Assembly (NCBI GenBank): GCA_963808615.1
Contig: CAWEGV010000005.1
Location: 496,001-560,000 of the forward strand
Source of the DNA: Palsa-504 sp963808615
GTDB lineage: Bacteria; Actinomycetota; Actinomycetes; Streptosporangiales; Streptosporangiaceae
DNA length: 64,000 nucleotides
Direction of reading: 5' to 3'
Position numbers and translations under genes: made by a program. Below the pieces are notes generated by a model. It saw only the letters and a list, made by a program, of their open reading frames with translations. It had not been told where the DNA came from and made no database searches. This document shows positions 28,418-37,264 of this stretch, in pieces. Position 1 is the first letter of the stretch; every line of letters begins with the position of its first letter.

Positions 28418-31400
28418 GTGCCATCCCCACCCGCCACCGATGACGGGAGCGCGAGACCACTCGCCGAGGACCCGAGCACGTACCCCGGCAGCGAGGATTC
28501 CGCAACGAAGGCTGACAGGGGAAATGGTGCGAGCGGGGCAGGCCTGGTATCGGACGCTACCAGGGCAGGCAGCGGGCTCCCCCTGGCCGGGACCGCTGCC
28601 GCGCTCCTGGCGAGCCTGGCCGACACCCAGCCCATCCCGGTCATCACGGACATCGAGTCCGGTGAGGTCACCGGGGTCGCTTTGCCGGGCGAAGACCCTG
28701 GCCTCCATGAGCCGGTCACGGCAGGAGGCACGGACGCGGGTGAAGGGCCGCAGGCACCCCCGGGGCCAGGTCCGCAGCCGCAGCCACCCGGGGCGACAGG
28801 GCCGCCCCCCCAGGCACCCGCGGGGACAGGCCCGCAGCCGCAACTGCCCGGGGCGACGGGGAGACGGCCGCAGGCACCTGTTCGTCCTGGATCTCGGCCG
28901 GGATCTGCCCACGCGGCGGTTACCGGCGAGGCTGGAGTCAGCGAGGCCGGGGGCAGCGAGGCCGGGGGCAGCGAGGCCGGGGGCAGCGAGGCCGGGGGCA
29001 GCGAGGCCGGGGGCAGCGAGGCCGGGGGCAGCGAGGCCGGGGGCAGCGAGGCCGGGGGCAGCGAGGCCGGGGGCAGCGAGGCCGGGGGCAGCGAGGCCGG
29101 GGGCAGCGAGGCCGGGGGCAGGCGGCGGATCTCACGGCGAACGTTGATCCAGGCGGCCGTGATCGGCGGTGCCGGGGTCGCGGCGCTGCCGGTTATTGCC
29201 CTGGTCGAAGACACGTCGTCGAACGGATCGCGGCCGACGAACCTGATGTTCTCTTTGAACTCGGACTGGCTATTCGGCGGCCAGTACAACGTGGGCTCGG
29301 AGAGCGCCTTCTACGATGACAGCGGCTTCGCGCGGGTCACGGTCCCGCATGTGGTGGCCCCGCTGTCCTGGCGGGACTGGGACGCCAACGCCTGGCAGCA
29401 GGTGTGGATCTACCGGCGCCATTTCAACGGCGGGCCTCTGCTTGGCTCGCGGCCACCAGGTAACCGGATCCTCGTCGACTTCGACGGGGTCATGGTCAAT
29501 GCCTCGGTGGTGATCAACGACCGGGCGGTCGCCACCCACCAGGGTGGGTACCTGCCCTTCTCGGCCGAACTCACTGGCCACGTCACTTCGGGTGACAACC
29601 TGCTCTCGGTGGTGGTGGACTCGCGCTGCTTGCCGGTGCCGCCGATCAGCAACGGGCACGGCCCGGCGAGCATCGACTTCTTCCAGCCGGGCGGGATCTA
29701 CCGGGACGTCAGGCTCAGGGTGCTCCCGAAGGCGTTCCTTGCGGACCTGTTCGCGCTACCGGCCGACGTGCTCAGCTCGCAGCGGCGGGTGGACGTGGAG
29801 TGCACCATCGACTCGGCGCTGACGAACCAGGCCACCGGAACCTTGCAGGTCGAGCTGATGGACGGGTCCCGGCAGATCGCCAGCCGGTCCACCACGGTCG
29901 ACCTCGGCTCGCCCGGCGTCACCACGACCAAGCTGAGCCTGACTCGGCTGGGGCGGGCCAGCCTGTGGTCCACCGAGACACCCCAGCTGTACACGGTGCG
30001 GGCGACGCTGGCCATCCCTGGCGTGGGCAGCCACAGCATCACCCGGCAGATCGGCTTCCGCGAGGCGTCCTTCCGGCCCGATGGCTTCTACCTGAACGGC
30101 GAGCGGCTAAAGCTGTTCGGCCTCAACCGGCACCAGCTCTACCCGTACGCGGGCATGGCGATGCCGGCCCGGGTCCAGCGCAAGGACGCGGAGATCCTCA
30201 AGAACGAGTTCAACTGCAACATGGTGCGCTGCTCGCACTATCCCCAGTCGCCGTCCTTCCTGGATGCCTGCGACGAGCTCGGGCTGCTGGTGTGGGAGGA
30301 AGCACCGGGCTGGCACGACGTGAGCACCAGCGCGGCCTGGCAGGACCTCGTGGTACAGAACGTACGCGACATGGTGATCAGGGACAGAAGCAGGCCATCG
30401 GTCGTGATCTGGGGCACCCGGCTCAACGAGACAGCCGACCTGGCCGGGCTGTGGGCGGCAACCAGGCTGGCCGCCGCCGAGCTCGACGGCTCGCGGCCGA
30501 GCTCGGGAGCGATGAGCGTTCACGCGGACACCGAGTGGAACGAGGATGTCTTCGCGTTCAACGACTACCACGCCAACAAGAAGACCGGTGAACCCGCGCT
30601 GGAGCCTCCGCTTCCCGGCCCGCCCTACCTGATTACCGAGACGGTAGGCGTGGTGGAGACCACGCCGCAGCACTTCGCGTGGACCGACCCGCCTGCGCTG
30701 CTGGCCAGGCAGGCAGCACTGCACGCCCAGGCCCAGAACCAGGCCCGGTCTGAACCCAGCTATTCCGGGATGCTGGCCTGGGCCGGGTTCGACTACGCCT
30801 CGCCGCTCGGCCTGGGACTGGACGGCATCAAGTGGGCCGGGGTGGCGGACAGTTTCCGGATCCCCAAGCCCGCAGCCGCCATCTACCAGTCACAACTGGA
30901 CCCCAGCGTCCGCCCGGTCATCGTGCCCGTGTTCTTCTGGGAGCATGGCGGGACGCTGACCGGCCCCGCCATGATCGCCAGCAACTGCGAGCACCTGAAG
31001 ATCTTCATCGACGGCGTGCACCTGACCACCGCGCAGCCCGCCTTCGGTTCCCCGCGATACGGCGGCCTGGACCACCCTCCGTTCATCATTGCCTTCCCCG
31101 CCCGGCCGCCAGTCACCGCGCCCGAACTGCTCATCGTGGGCCACGTGGGCGGGATGCCGGTGGCCGAGGTCCGCATGTCGTCGGAGCCGGCCGACGACAC
31201 CCTAGCCATGGCGGCCGACGACGCGACCATCTCCGCCGACGGGTCGGACGCCACCAGGGTGGTCTTCCGCGCCGTGGACTCCTACGGCAACCAGCGCAGG
31301 TACCCGGCCGGCGCGGTGACGCTGACGCTGTCCGGCCCGGCCACGCTGATCGGCGACAACCCGTTCGCGTTCGGCGCCTACGGCGGGCTCGGCGCGGTCT

Positions 31401-31522
31401 GGATCCGCTCGCTGGCCGGCCATCCCGGGATCATCACCCTGGGTGCCTCCCATCCGGAACTCGGCCTGGCCGAGGTCAAGGTGCGGTCCGTGCCGGTGAA
31501 ACCGGGCACCCAGCTCGCCTGA
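28418..31522 (+). CDS. Membrane-anchored or exported glycoside hydrolase family 2 protein
   Basis: This is a GH2 (beta-galactosidase/glucuronidase-type) enzyme. The first 235 or so residues are low complexity: Pro/Gly-rich, then twelve exact SEAGG repeats. Next comes RRRISRRTLIQ plus a hydrophobic stretch (about 237-262), which looks like a Tat signal or membrane anchor but sits unusually far from the N-terminus. The GH2 sugar-binding domain (YRRHFNGG; VNASVVINDRAVATHQGGYLP), Ig-like domain and TIM barrel (LFGLNRHQLYPY) follow. The catalytic acid/base is the Glu in IWGTRLNETADL and the probable nucleophile is the Glu in PYLITETVG. A C-terminal Ig-like domain ends the protein. The substrate cannot be told. 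The start is GTG 28418 (leaderless promoter); GTG 28382 is possible. Confidence 0.85.
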   Translation: MPSPPATDDGSARPLAEDPSTYPGSEDSATKADRGNGASGAGLVSDATRAGSGLPLAGTAAALLASLADTQPIPVITDIESGEVTGVALPGEDPGLHEPVTAGGTDAGEGPQAPPGPGPQPQPPGATGPPPQAPAGTGPQPQLPGATGRRPQAPVRPGSRPGSAHAAVTGEAGVSEAGGSEAGGSEAGGSEAGGSEAGGSEAGGSEAGGSEAGGSEAGGSEAGGSEAGGSEAGGRRRISRRTLIQAAVIGGAGVAALPVIALVEDTSSNGSRPTNLMFSLNSDWLFGGQYNVGSESAFYDDSGFARVTVPHVVAPLSWRDWDANAWQQVWIYRRHFNGGPLLGSRPPGNRILVDFDGVMVNASVVINDRAVATHQGGYLPFSAELTGHVTSGDNLLSVVVDSRCLPVPPISNGHGPASIDFFQPGGIYRDVRLRVLPKAFLADLFALPADVLSSQRRVDVECTIDSALTNQATGTLQVELMDGSRQIASRSTTVDLGSPGVTTTKLSLTRLGRASLWSTETPQLYTVRATLAIPGVGSHSITRQIGFREASFRPDGFYLNGERLKLFGLNRHQLYPYAGMAMPARVQRKDAEILKNEFNCNMVRCSHYPQSPSFLDACDELGLLVWEEAPGWHDVSTSAAWQDLVVQNVRDMVIRDRSRPSVVIWGTRLNETADLAGLWAATRLAAAELDGSRPSSGAMSVHADTEWNEDVFAFNDYHANKKTGEPALEPPLPGPPYLITETVGVVETTPQHFAWTDPPALLARQAALHAQAQNQARSEPSYSGMLAWAGFDYASPLGLGLDGIKWAGVADSFRIPKPAAAIYQSQLDPSVRPVIVPVFFWEHGGTLTGPAMIASNCEHLKIFIDGVHLTTAQPAFGSPRYGGLDHPPFIIAFPARPPVTAPELLIVGHVGGMPVAEVRMSSEPADDTLAMAADDATISADGSDATRVVFRAVDSYGNQRRYPAGAVTLTLSGPATLIGDNPFAFGAYGGLGAVWIRSLAGHPGIITLGASHPELGLAEVKVRSVPVKPGTQLA
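28940..29119 (+). repeat. Twelve tandem 15-bp repeats encoding SEAGG
   Basis: The unit AGCGAGGCCGGGGGC is repeated twelve times without a mismatch, giving (SEAGG)12 just before the hydrophobic segment of the GH2 protein. Exact identity at the DNA level points to recent expansion by slippage, so copy number may vary between strains. Confidence 0.95.
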
Positions 31523-31525
31523 CCA

Positions 31526-31549
31526 AGGGCCGGGTGACGAGCCGGCCCT
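31526..31549 (+). terminator. Stem-loop after the GH2 gene
   Basis: AGGGCCGG and CCGGCCCT form an 8-bp GC stem with an 8-base loop, 4 bp after the GH2 stop. There is no T run, as is common for actinomycete terminators. Confidence 0.5.
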
Positions 31550-31622
31550 GGCCACGCGTGGTCGGCTCGTGCCATGACGCGGTGCTGCTACCGGGGTCCG
31601 TTCGGTAGATAAGCTTGCGAGG

Positions 31623-32228
31623 ATGCGGCGCGAGCTTTCGATCTGCGAGCTGAGCCCCGGCGAGTTCACCGCGCGGCTCGATCAGCTGATCAGGGTGTAC
31701 GCGGCGGCGATGCGGCCGCCCGCCGACATGCTTCCCGGCCGGCGGTCGATCATGATCGGGCATGCCGCCCATCCGGGATTCCGCGCGCTCACCGTGGCCG
31801 AGAACGGTTCCGGGGAGACTGTCGGGTTCGGTTACGGGTTCCGCGGTGTCCCTGGCCAGTGGTGGCACGACACCGTGGCCAGGGCCCTGAATTCCGCACA
31901 CGGCGCAGCGGTCGCCGGGACCTGGCTGAACGACTCATTCGAGGTCGCCGAACTGCACGTGGTACCCGAATACCAGGCCCGCGGCATCGGCAGCGGCCTG
32001 CTGCTCCGGCTGACCTCGGGCCGACCGGAGCGCACCGCCGTGCTGTCGACCAGGGACGCCGACTCTCCCGCGCGGCGGCTTTACCGCCTGGTGGGCTTCA
32101 CCGACTTGCTGACCGGCTTCGAGTTCTTCCCTGGCGGCGAGCCGCCCTATGCGGTGATGGGCGCCGAGCTTCCGCTGCAGGCCCGTACGCCACCGGAGCC
32201 CCGCTCTCCCAGGCCCAGCCGCTGGTAG
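31623..32228 (+). CDS. GNAT-family N-acetyltransferase
   Basis: This 201-residue protein has the GNAT core: beta strands VGFGYGFRG, the acetyl-CoA-binding motif A VAELHVVPEYQARGIGSGLLLRL (Q/RxxGxG/A), and the C-terminal YRLVGFTDLL. The acceptor is unknown. Its 3' end overlaps convergent metF by 82 bp, which is long; metF homologues usually end near IYQRLGLG, so the overlap falls in a non-conserved metF tail. Confidence 0.8.
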   Translation: MRRELSICELSPGEFTARLDQLIRVYAAAMRPPADMLPGRRSIMIGHAAHPGFRALTVAENGSGETVGFGYGFRGVPGQWWHDTVARALNSAHGAAVAGTWLNDSFEVAELHVVPEYQARGIGSGLLLRLTSGRPERTAVLSTRDADSPARRLYRLVGFTDLLTGFEFFPGGEPPYAVMGAELPLQARTPPEPRSPRPSRW

Positions 32229-33157
32229 ATCTCCCTGGTCGCGCGGGACCAGTTGAGCGTATAGAAGTGCAAGCCGGGCACGTCCTCGGCGAGCAGCCGG
32301 CTGCACATCCAGGTCGCGTACTCCACGCCGATCTCCCGCACCGCGGCTCGGTCGTCCGCCACGGCCTGCAGTCGCCCCCACAACTGGGTGGGCACCCGGC
32401 AGCCGCCCAGCTCGATCGCGCGCTCGATCACCTTCAGGCTGGTGACGGGCATGATGCCGGGGATGATCGGCACGTCGCAGCCCTGGGCCGTGACCCGGTC
32501 CCGCAGCCGCAGGTAGTCGTCCGGGTAGAAGAACATGTTGGTGATGGCAAAGTCCGCGCCCGCCCGGCACTTATCCACGAAGTACCGGGCGTCCGTGTCG
32601 GGATCCGGGGAGCGCGGGTGCTTCTCGGGGAACGCGGCCACCCCGACGCAGAAGTCGCCGACCGACCTGACCAGGCGGACCAGGTCCGCCGCGTAGCTGA
32701 GACCCTCCGGGTGCGGGAGCCAGGTGGCGTTCGGGTCGCCGGGCGGATCGCCTCGCAGCGCGAGCACGTTGCGAACCCCGACCGACGCATACGACCCGAT
32801 CACCTGCCTGAGCTCGGCCACCGAATGGTCAACCGCGGTGAGATGCCCCACCGGCGTGAGCGTGGTCTCCGCGGCGATCCTGCCCGTCACCCGCACGGTC
32901 CGGTCCCTGGTTGACCCGCCGGCGCCGTAGGTTACCGAGACGAACGTGGGCCGCAGCGGCTCGAGTTTCCTGATCGCCAGCCAGAGCTGGTGTTCCTCGG
33001 CTTGAGTCTTCGGCGGCATGAACTCGAACGAGAACGACTGGCGGCCAGCCGAGAGCAGCTCTCGGATCAGCGGCGAATGCGTCGGGCGGTGCTGGCCGGA
33101 GACACGCGTCGGTATCGCGCCCTCGGATGGCCGCAGGCGCGGCGGGCTCGGCGGCAT
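32147..33157 (-). CDS. metF: Methylenetetrahydrofolate reductase
   Basis: The enzyme reduces 5,10-methylene-THF to 5-methyl-THF for methionine synthesis. The 336-residue FAD barrel has FSFEFMPPKTQAEE (catalytic Glu), VSVTYGAGGSTRDRT, NVLALRGDPPGD, the flavin segment ADFAITNMFFYPDDYLRLRDR and IPGIMPVTS. The last 20 or so residues are an unconserved tail overlapping the GNAT gene. It is near metK only at a distance of 19 kb, so there is no operon link. Confidence 0.93.
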   Translation of the reverse strand: MPPSPPRLRPSEGAIPTRVSGQHRPTHSPLIRELLSAGRQSFSFEFMPPKTQAEEHQLWLAIRKLEPLRPTFVSVTYGAGGSTRDRTVRVTGRIAAETTLTPVGHLTAVDHSVAELRQVIGSYASVGVRNVLALRGDPPGDPNATWLPHPEGLSYAADLVRLVRSVGDFCVGVAAFPEKHPRSPDPDTDARYFVDKCRAGADFAITNMFFYPDDYLRLRDRVTAQGCDVPIIPGIMPVTSLKVIERAIELGGCRVPTQLWGRLQAVADDRAAVREIGVEYATWMCSRLLAEDVPGLHFYTLNWSRATREIYQRLGLGERGSGGVRACSGSSAPITA

Positions 33158-33176
33158 GCAGCCAGCCTAGCCGCTC

Positions 33177-33572
33177 CTAGAAGGCCAGGGCCTGGGCTCG
33201 CCGGTTCACTTCGGTGCCGCGGTGCTCGACGATCGCGCCGATCGGCGTGCCGGGCAGCGAATCGTCCGCCGTGAACAGCCAGCGGAGCGCCTCCAGCTCG
33301 TTGAATCCGCAGTCGAAGAGCAAGGTGAGGGTCCCGCACAGGCCCTTGAGGATCTGGTGCCCGTCCAGGAAGGAGGCCGGGACCGCGACCGTGCCCTCCG
33401 GACGGGTCACGGCGAGGAGTTTCCGGTCGCGGAGGAGCTGCTTCACTCGTCCTGCTGGGATACTGAGCTGGATAGCTACATCGGGGAGTGACAACCATTC
33501 GCCGACGAGAGCGTCGGTCGTGGGGTCAATCTGTACCACGAATCCAATGTCCCACGTCCCGGGTCGCTCCAA
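33177..33572 (-). CDS. Rv2175c-family DNA-binding protein
   Basis: This 131-residue winged-helix protein has the N-terminal LSLPDVAIQLSIPAGRVKQLLRDRKLLAVTRPEG HTH and the C-terminal block LCGTLTLLFDCGFNELEALRWLF...NRRAQALAF. Both match the Rv2175c family of actinobacteria. In Mycobacterium tuberculosis Rv2175c is a substrate of the kinase PknL encoded beside it; here a PknL-like kinase lies 1.4 kb away. The chosen start is ATG 33572; GTG 33539 is possible. Confidence 0.85.
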   Translation of the reverse strand: MERPGTWDIGFVVQIDPTTDALVGEWLSLPDVAIQLSIPAGRVKQLLRDRKLLAVTRPEGTVAVPASFLDGHQILKGLCGTLTLLFDCGFNELEALRWLFTADDSLPGTPIGAIVEHRGTEVNRRAQALAF

Positions 33573-33735
33573 ACACGCGGGTTAAGCGCGGGTTACCGGG
33601 CCGTGTCGACCCGGGCCGGGGCGCCGTACTCGTGAGGCCCGATGGCCAGGCGCCTGCCATCCAGAGTGGACCGGATATGAGTGCGATCTGTGTCGTTCTA
33701 GCAGCACAAACTGCACTCAGACCCGGCAAGAGCCT

Positions 33736-34914
33736 TCAGGCGAGCGCCTCTTTTACCGGGACGGCGGGGTCGGCGAGGCGGGCCACGTCAACGGCGGCCG
33801 CCGAGGCGATCAGCCGACGGCCCTGCTGCAGGTCGCGGGGCCGGTTCACGGTCAAGATCGCCACCAGCCGGCCGACGGCGAGCCAGCACGCAGCCCAGGT
33901 CGGCCCGGCCGGGTCGCCGCGCCAGATGAGCCGCTCGGCATCGCCGTGGTATCCGGCGTACTGCACCATGCGCCCGAATTGCTCGGACCAGAAGTACGGC
34001 ACCGGGTCGTAGTCCACATCGCCGCCGAGCACGTTGGCCGCGACCACTTCGGGCGCGTGCAGTGCCACGTCCCAGTGCTCGAACCGCAGCCGCCGCCCGA
34101 ACCGGCGCGAGAAGAACGCAGCGCAGTCTCCCACGGCATAGACACCCGGCCGGGACGCGCGCAGGCCCGCGTCGACGGCCACACCGTTCTCCAGCCGCAC
34201 GCCCGAGCCTTCCAGCCAGCCGACGGCCGGCCGGACCCCGACCGCGGTGACGACCTCGTCCGCCGCGATCCAGCCGCCGTCAGCCAGCGCCAGGCCGCCC
34301 GGCTGTACTGACTCCACCGCGACGCCCGTGAGCAGCCGGACGCCGACGTCGGCGTACCAGCGCGCGGTCTGCGCTCCCACCGGGACCCCGATCGCGGCGG
34401 CGACCGGTGCAGGCCCGGCCTCCACCACCGTGACCTCGCTGCCGTGCGCGACCGCCGCGGTGGCCAGTTCCGCGCCGATCCAGCCCGCTCCGACGATGGC
34501 CAGCCGCAACCCCGGCCTGAGCAGGTCCCGCAGCGCCAGCGCGTCGTCGTAGCTGCGCAGGAAGCGCTGCCGGCCGTCGCCGGGCAGCGCCACAGGCAGC
34601 GCCCCGGTCGCCAGCACCAGGTGATCAAACGGGTATTTGGCACGCGTCGTGACCAGGACCGCGGCATCGAACCCGGTGGCGGCCTCATCCGGCCGGAAGT
34701 CCACGTCCAGAGCCCCGAAGTCGGGCCGTAGCGACGGGTCGATCCCCGGCTCGGTCAGCACCTTCTTCGACAGCGGCGGCCGGTCATAGGGTGGCCGCGG
34801 CTCCGCGCCGATCAGGGTGATCTGGCCGCCATAGCCGCGCGCCCGCAGTTCCTCCGCGGTGCGCAGCCCGGCTAGCCCGGCGCCCGCCACCACGACCCGG
34901 CCGTGATCAGTCAC
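33736..34914 (-). CDS. FAD/NAD(P)-dependent oxidoreductase (ferredoxin-reductase-like)
   Basis: This 392-residue flavoprotein of the rubredoxin/ferredoxin reductase group has the FAD loop VVVAGAGLAGLRTAEELRARGY, RPPYDRPPLSKK, the NAD loop LAIVGAGWIGAELATAA and GVYAVGDCAAF. The C-terminal reductase domain (VPYFWSEQFGRMVQYAG) suggests a partner ferredoxin, Rieske protein or P450. No such partner is nearby, so its role is unknown. The start is GTG 34914, divergent from pknL across 75 bp. Confidence 0.85.
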   Translation of the reverse strand: MTDHGRVVVAGAGLAGLRTAEELRARGYGGQITLIGAEPRPPYDRPPLSKKVLTEPGIDPSLRPDFGALDVDFRPDEAATGFDAAVLVTTRAKYPFDHLVLATGALPVALPGDGRQRFLRSYDDALALRDLLRPGLRLAIVGAGWIGAELATAAVAHGSEVTVVEAGPAPVAAAIGVPVGAQTARWYADVGVRLLTGVAVESVQPGGLALADGGWIAADEVVTAVGVRPAVGWLEGSGVRLENGVAVDAGLRASRPGVYAVGDCAAFFSRRFGRRLRFEHWDVALHAPEVVAANVLGGDVDYDPVPYFWSEQFGRMVQYAGYHGDAERLIWRGDPAGPTWAACWLAVGRLVAILTVNRPRDLQQGRRLIASAAAVDVARLADPAVPVKEALA

Positions 34915-34989
34915 AATCAGACAGGGTATGCGGGCCGCTCACGCGCATTACCACCGCCACACGAGCCGAACAACCGTAAAATCGTCGCG

Positions 34990-37017
34990 ATGGACGATAC
35001 GCTGGCCGACCCGCTCGCGGGGCGCCTCCTCGACAGGCGCTACGCCGTGACCGCGCGCCTGGCACACGGCGGGATGGCCACCGTCTACCTGGCCCTGGAT
35101 ACCAGGCTGGACCGCCAGGTAGCGCTCAAGGTCATGCACGCCGAGCTGGCCAGGGACGACGAGTTCGTCCGCAGGTTCATCGGCGAGGCCAGGTCGGTGG
35201 CACGGCTGAACCATCAGAACGTGGTCGCGGTCTTCGACCAGGGCGCCGACGGGCCCTTCCTGTACCTGGCCATGGAGTACGTGCCGGGCCGCACGCTCAA
35301 GGAGCTACTGCGGGAGCGCGGCCGGTTCTCCCCCGCGACGGCGCTGGACATCATGACCGGCGTGCTCGACGGCCTGGCCGCGGCGCACGCATCCGGCATC
35401 GTACACAGAGACGTCAAGCCGGAGAACGTCCTGCTGACCCCGGACGGCCGGGTCAAGGTGGCGGACTTCGGCCTGGCCCGCGCACAGGCGGCAGCCGGGC
35501 ATACCAGGGCCGGCCTGCTCATCGGCACGGTCGCCTACCTGCCGCCGGAGCAGGTGACCGGCGACAGCGCCGGGCCCCGTGGTGACGTGTACTCGGCCGG
35601 CGTGGTGCTGTTCGAGCTGCTCACCGGCCGTCCGCCGTTCAGCGGCGACACGCCGTTGTCGGTCGCCTACCAGCACGTCAATTCCGGCGTACCGGCCCCG
35701 TCCTCGGTGATGCCCGGCATACCGGCGGCGGTCGATCAGCTCGTGCTCGCCGCCACCAGCCGGGACCCCGCGCAACGCCCGGCCAACGCCGGCGAGTTCG
35801 CGCATGCGGTCCGGCGGGTCAGGGAAGGCATGGGCGAGCCGAGCGGGTTGACCGGCGTGATAGGGGTGGGCGTCCAGGGCCTGACCGAAGCACCGTGGCT
35901 GAACCTGGACACTCCCGCCGCCACCAACGGGTGGTGGGCGCACAGCATGACGGATACTCCGGCGAACGGGCCAGGGAACGGCCCGGCCGACACGGGCGGG
36001 TTCGGCAGCGGTCAGTCCGGCATGAGCGGGTTCGGGACCGGTTCGTTCCGCACGGGCACCGGGGACAACGTCTCGTCGCACACGCTCGTCGTCCACCGCG
36101 ACCAGGACGGCCGGTATCAGGGGGGCCGCGAGCCGTTCCTGCAGCGCTGGCTGTTCAGCCCGAGGCTCGGCGTCATCGCGCTGATCCTGGCGCTCGGCAT
36201 TGGGCTCGGGCTCGGCGGCTGGTGGCTGGCGGTCGGCCGTTACGCATCGATACCCGTGGTGAGCGGCGAATCGGTCACCACGGCTACCACCGCGCTGACC
36301 GTGAACGGCTTCACCGTGGCCCGCGTGTCGCGGGTGAACAGCAACACCGAGCCGAAGGGCGTAGTGGTCGGCACCCGCCCGGCCGGCCGGGCTACGAAGG
36401 GCTCGGCGATCACCGTCCTGGTCTCGGCCGGGCCATTCACCTCGAAGGTGCCCGACGTCCACGGCGACACGCTGACTGCCGCCGAGGCTGCCCTGCAGCG
36501 GGTGCACCTGTCTCCCGTCGTTGAGAAGGTCGGCTCGAACTCCCCGGTCGGCAGCGTGCTCGGCACCAACCCGGGGGCGGGCACGACCTGGCCGCAGACC
36601 AAGACGGTCGCCCTCCTGGTGGCCGGGGGTCCGCCGCTGCCCGACTTCGTGGGGATGAACATACAAGCGGTCCAGCAGTGGGCGCAGGCACACGGCGTCA
36701 ACCTGCAGCAGCAGCAGGACCAGAACAGCACGCAGCCGCAGGGCACGATCACCGGGCAGCAGCCCGCGCCCGGCTCGTTGTACCTGCAGGGCCAGACGGT
36801 GACGGTCGTGGTGTCCGCGCAGCCCGCCCAGGTCAACGTGCCGGATACGGTCGGCATGTCGGTCCAGCAGGCCACGCAGATACTCCAGGCCGCTGGATTC
36901 CAGGTCCAGGTGACCTCGTTGGGCGGGGCGGGCGGCACAGTATTCGGCTACAGCCCGACGGGCCAGGCGCCGCCCGGGAGCACCATCACCCTCGAGGTCT
37001 TCCCCAGGGGCTTCTGA
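34990..37017 (+). CDS. pknL: PASTA-domain serine/threonine protein kinase, PknL-like
   Basis: This is a 675-residue receptor kinase. The cytoplasmic kinase domain (residues about 15-275) has HGGMATVY, VALKVMH (Lys), the catalytic IVHRDVKPENVLL, VADFGLAR and GTVAYLPPEQ. A Gly/Asn/Thr-rich juxtamembrane linker is followed by one membrane helix (about 393-415, LGVIALILALGIGLGLGGWW). Four extracellular PASTA repeats complete it, so it probably senses cell-wall muropeptides or lipid II. The PknL assignment rests on order: Rv2175c homologue, pknL, then a DAHP synthase gene, as in M. tuberculosis. TAAAAT seven bases before ATG 34990 suggests a leaderless message. The first Gly of the P-loop is Ala. 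Confidence 0.9.
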   Translation: MDDTLADPLAGRLLDRRYAVTARLAHGGMATVYLALDTRLDRQVALKVMHAELARDDEFVRRFIGEARSVARLNHQNVVAVFDQGADGPFLYLAMEYVPGRTLKELLRERGRFSPATALDIMTGVLDGLAAAHASGIVHRDVKPENVLLTPDGRVKVADFGLARAQAAAGHTRAGLLIGTVAYLPPEQVTGDSAGPRGDVYSAGVVLFELLTGRPPFSGDTPLSVAYQHVNSGVPAPSSVMPGIPAAVDQLVLAATSRDPAQRPANAGEFAHAVRRVREGMGEPSGLTGVIGVGVQGLTEAPWLNLDTPAATNGWWAHSMTDTPANGPGNGPADTGGFGSGQSGMSGFGTGSFRTGTGDNVSSHTLVVHRDQDGRYQGGREPFLQRWLFSPRLGVIALILALGIGLGLGGWWLAVGRYASIPVVSGESVTTATTALTVNGFTVARVSRVNSNTEPKGVVVGTRPAGRATKGSAITVLVSAGPFTSKVPDVHGDTLTAAEAALQRVHLSPVVEKVGSNSPVGSVLGTNPGAGTTWPQTKTVALLVAGGPPLPDFVGMNIQAVQQWAQAHGVNLQQQQDQNSTQPQGTITGQQPAPGSLYLQGQTVTVVVSAQPAQVNVPDTVGMSVQQATQILQAAGFQVQVTSLGGAGGTVFGYSPTGQAPPGSTITLEVFPRGF

Positions 37018-37121
37018 CGGAGCGTTGATCCTCACCTGGGCTCTGCGGACCGGCCACAGCGTGATCGCGATCGCGAGGCAACGGCGGACGTCGGAGCACG
37101 GCATGCGTTAGGCTGTCCGGC

Positions 37122-37196
37122 ATGCGCGAGCAGTTCTGGTTTTGGTTTGGCTACCGGCCCGGTTCCCGGACGGTCGCCCGCCAGACCTTGCGCTGA
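37122..37196 (+). CDS. Aromatic-amino-acid leader peptide (attenuator) for aroF
   Basis: This short frame encodes 24 residues, MREQFWFWFGYRPGSRTVAR and four more. It contains six aromatic codons in a row of seven (F-W-F-W-F-G-Y). It ends 19 bp before a strong terminator hairpin, which precedes the DAHP synthase gene. Stalling at Phe, Trp or Tyr codons when the charged tRNAs are scarce would prevent the terminator from forming. The layout is that of a classical ribosome-mediated attenuator and is too short for ordinary gene finders. Confidence 0.8.
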   Translation: MREQFWFWFGYRPGSRTVARQTLR

Positions 37197-37214
37197 CAGA
37201 AGCGACCTAGCGAG

Positions 37215-37245
37215 AGCCCCGGGCCATCGGCCCGGGGCTTTGTTT
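37215..37245 (+). terminator. Attenuator terminator before aroF
   Basis: AGCCCCGGGCC and GGCCCGGGGCT form a perfect 11-bp stem with the loop ATC, followed by TTGTTT. It lies between the leader peptide stop and the aroF start. The upstream CCGGCCCGG within the leader frame could pair with the same GC block as an antiterminator. Confidence 0.82.
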
Positions 37246-37264
37246 ATGACTGGAGGCGGACGAC

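Noticed and set aside
28923..29131. The 15-bp tandem repeats as a CRISPR or minisatellite array
   Set aside because: Repeats are contiguous without spacers and keep the GH2 frame as SEAGG; they are a coding repeat.
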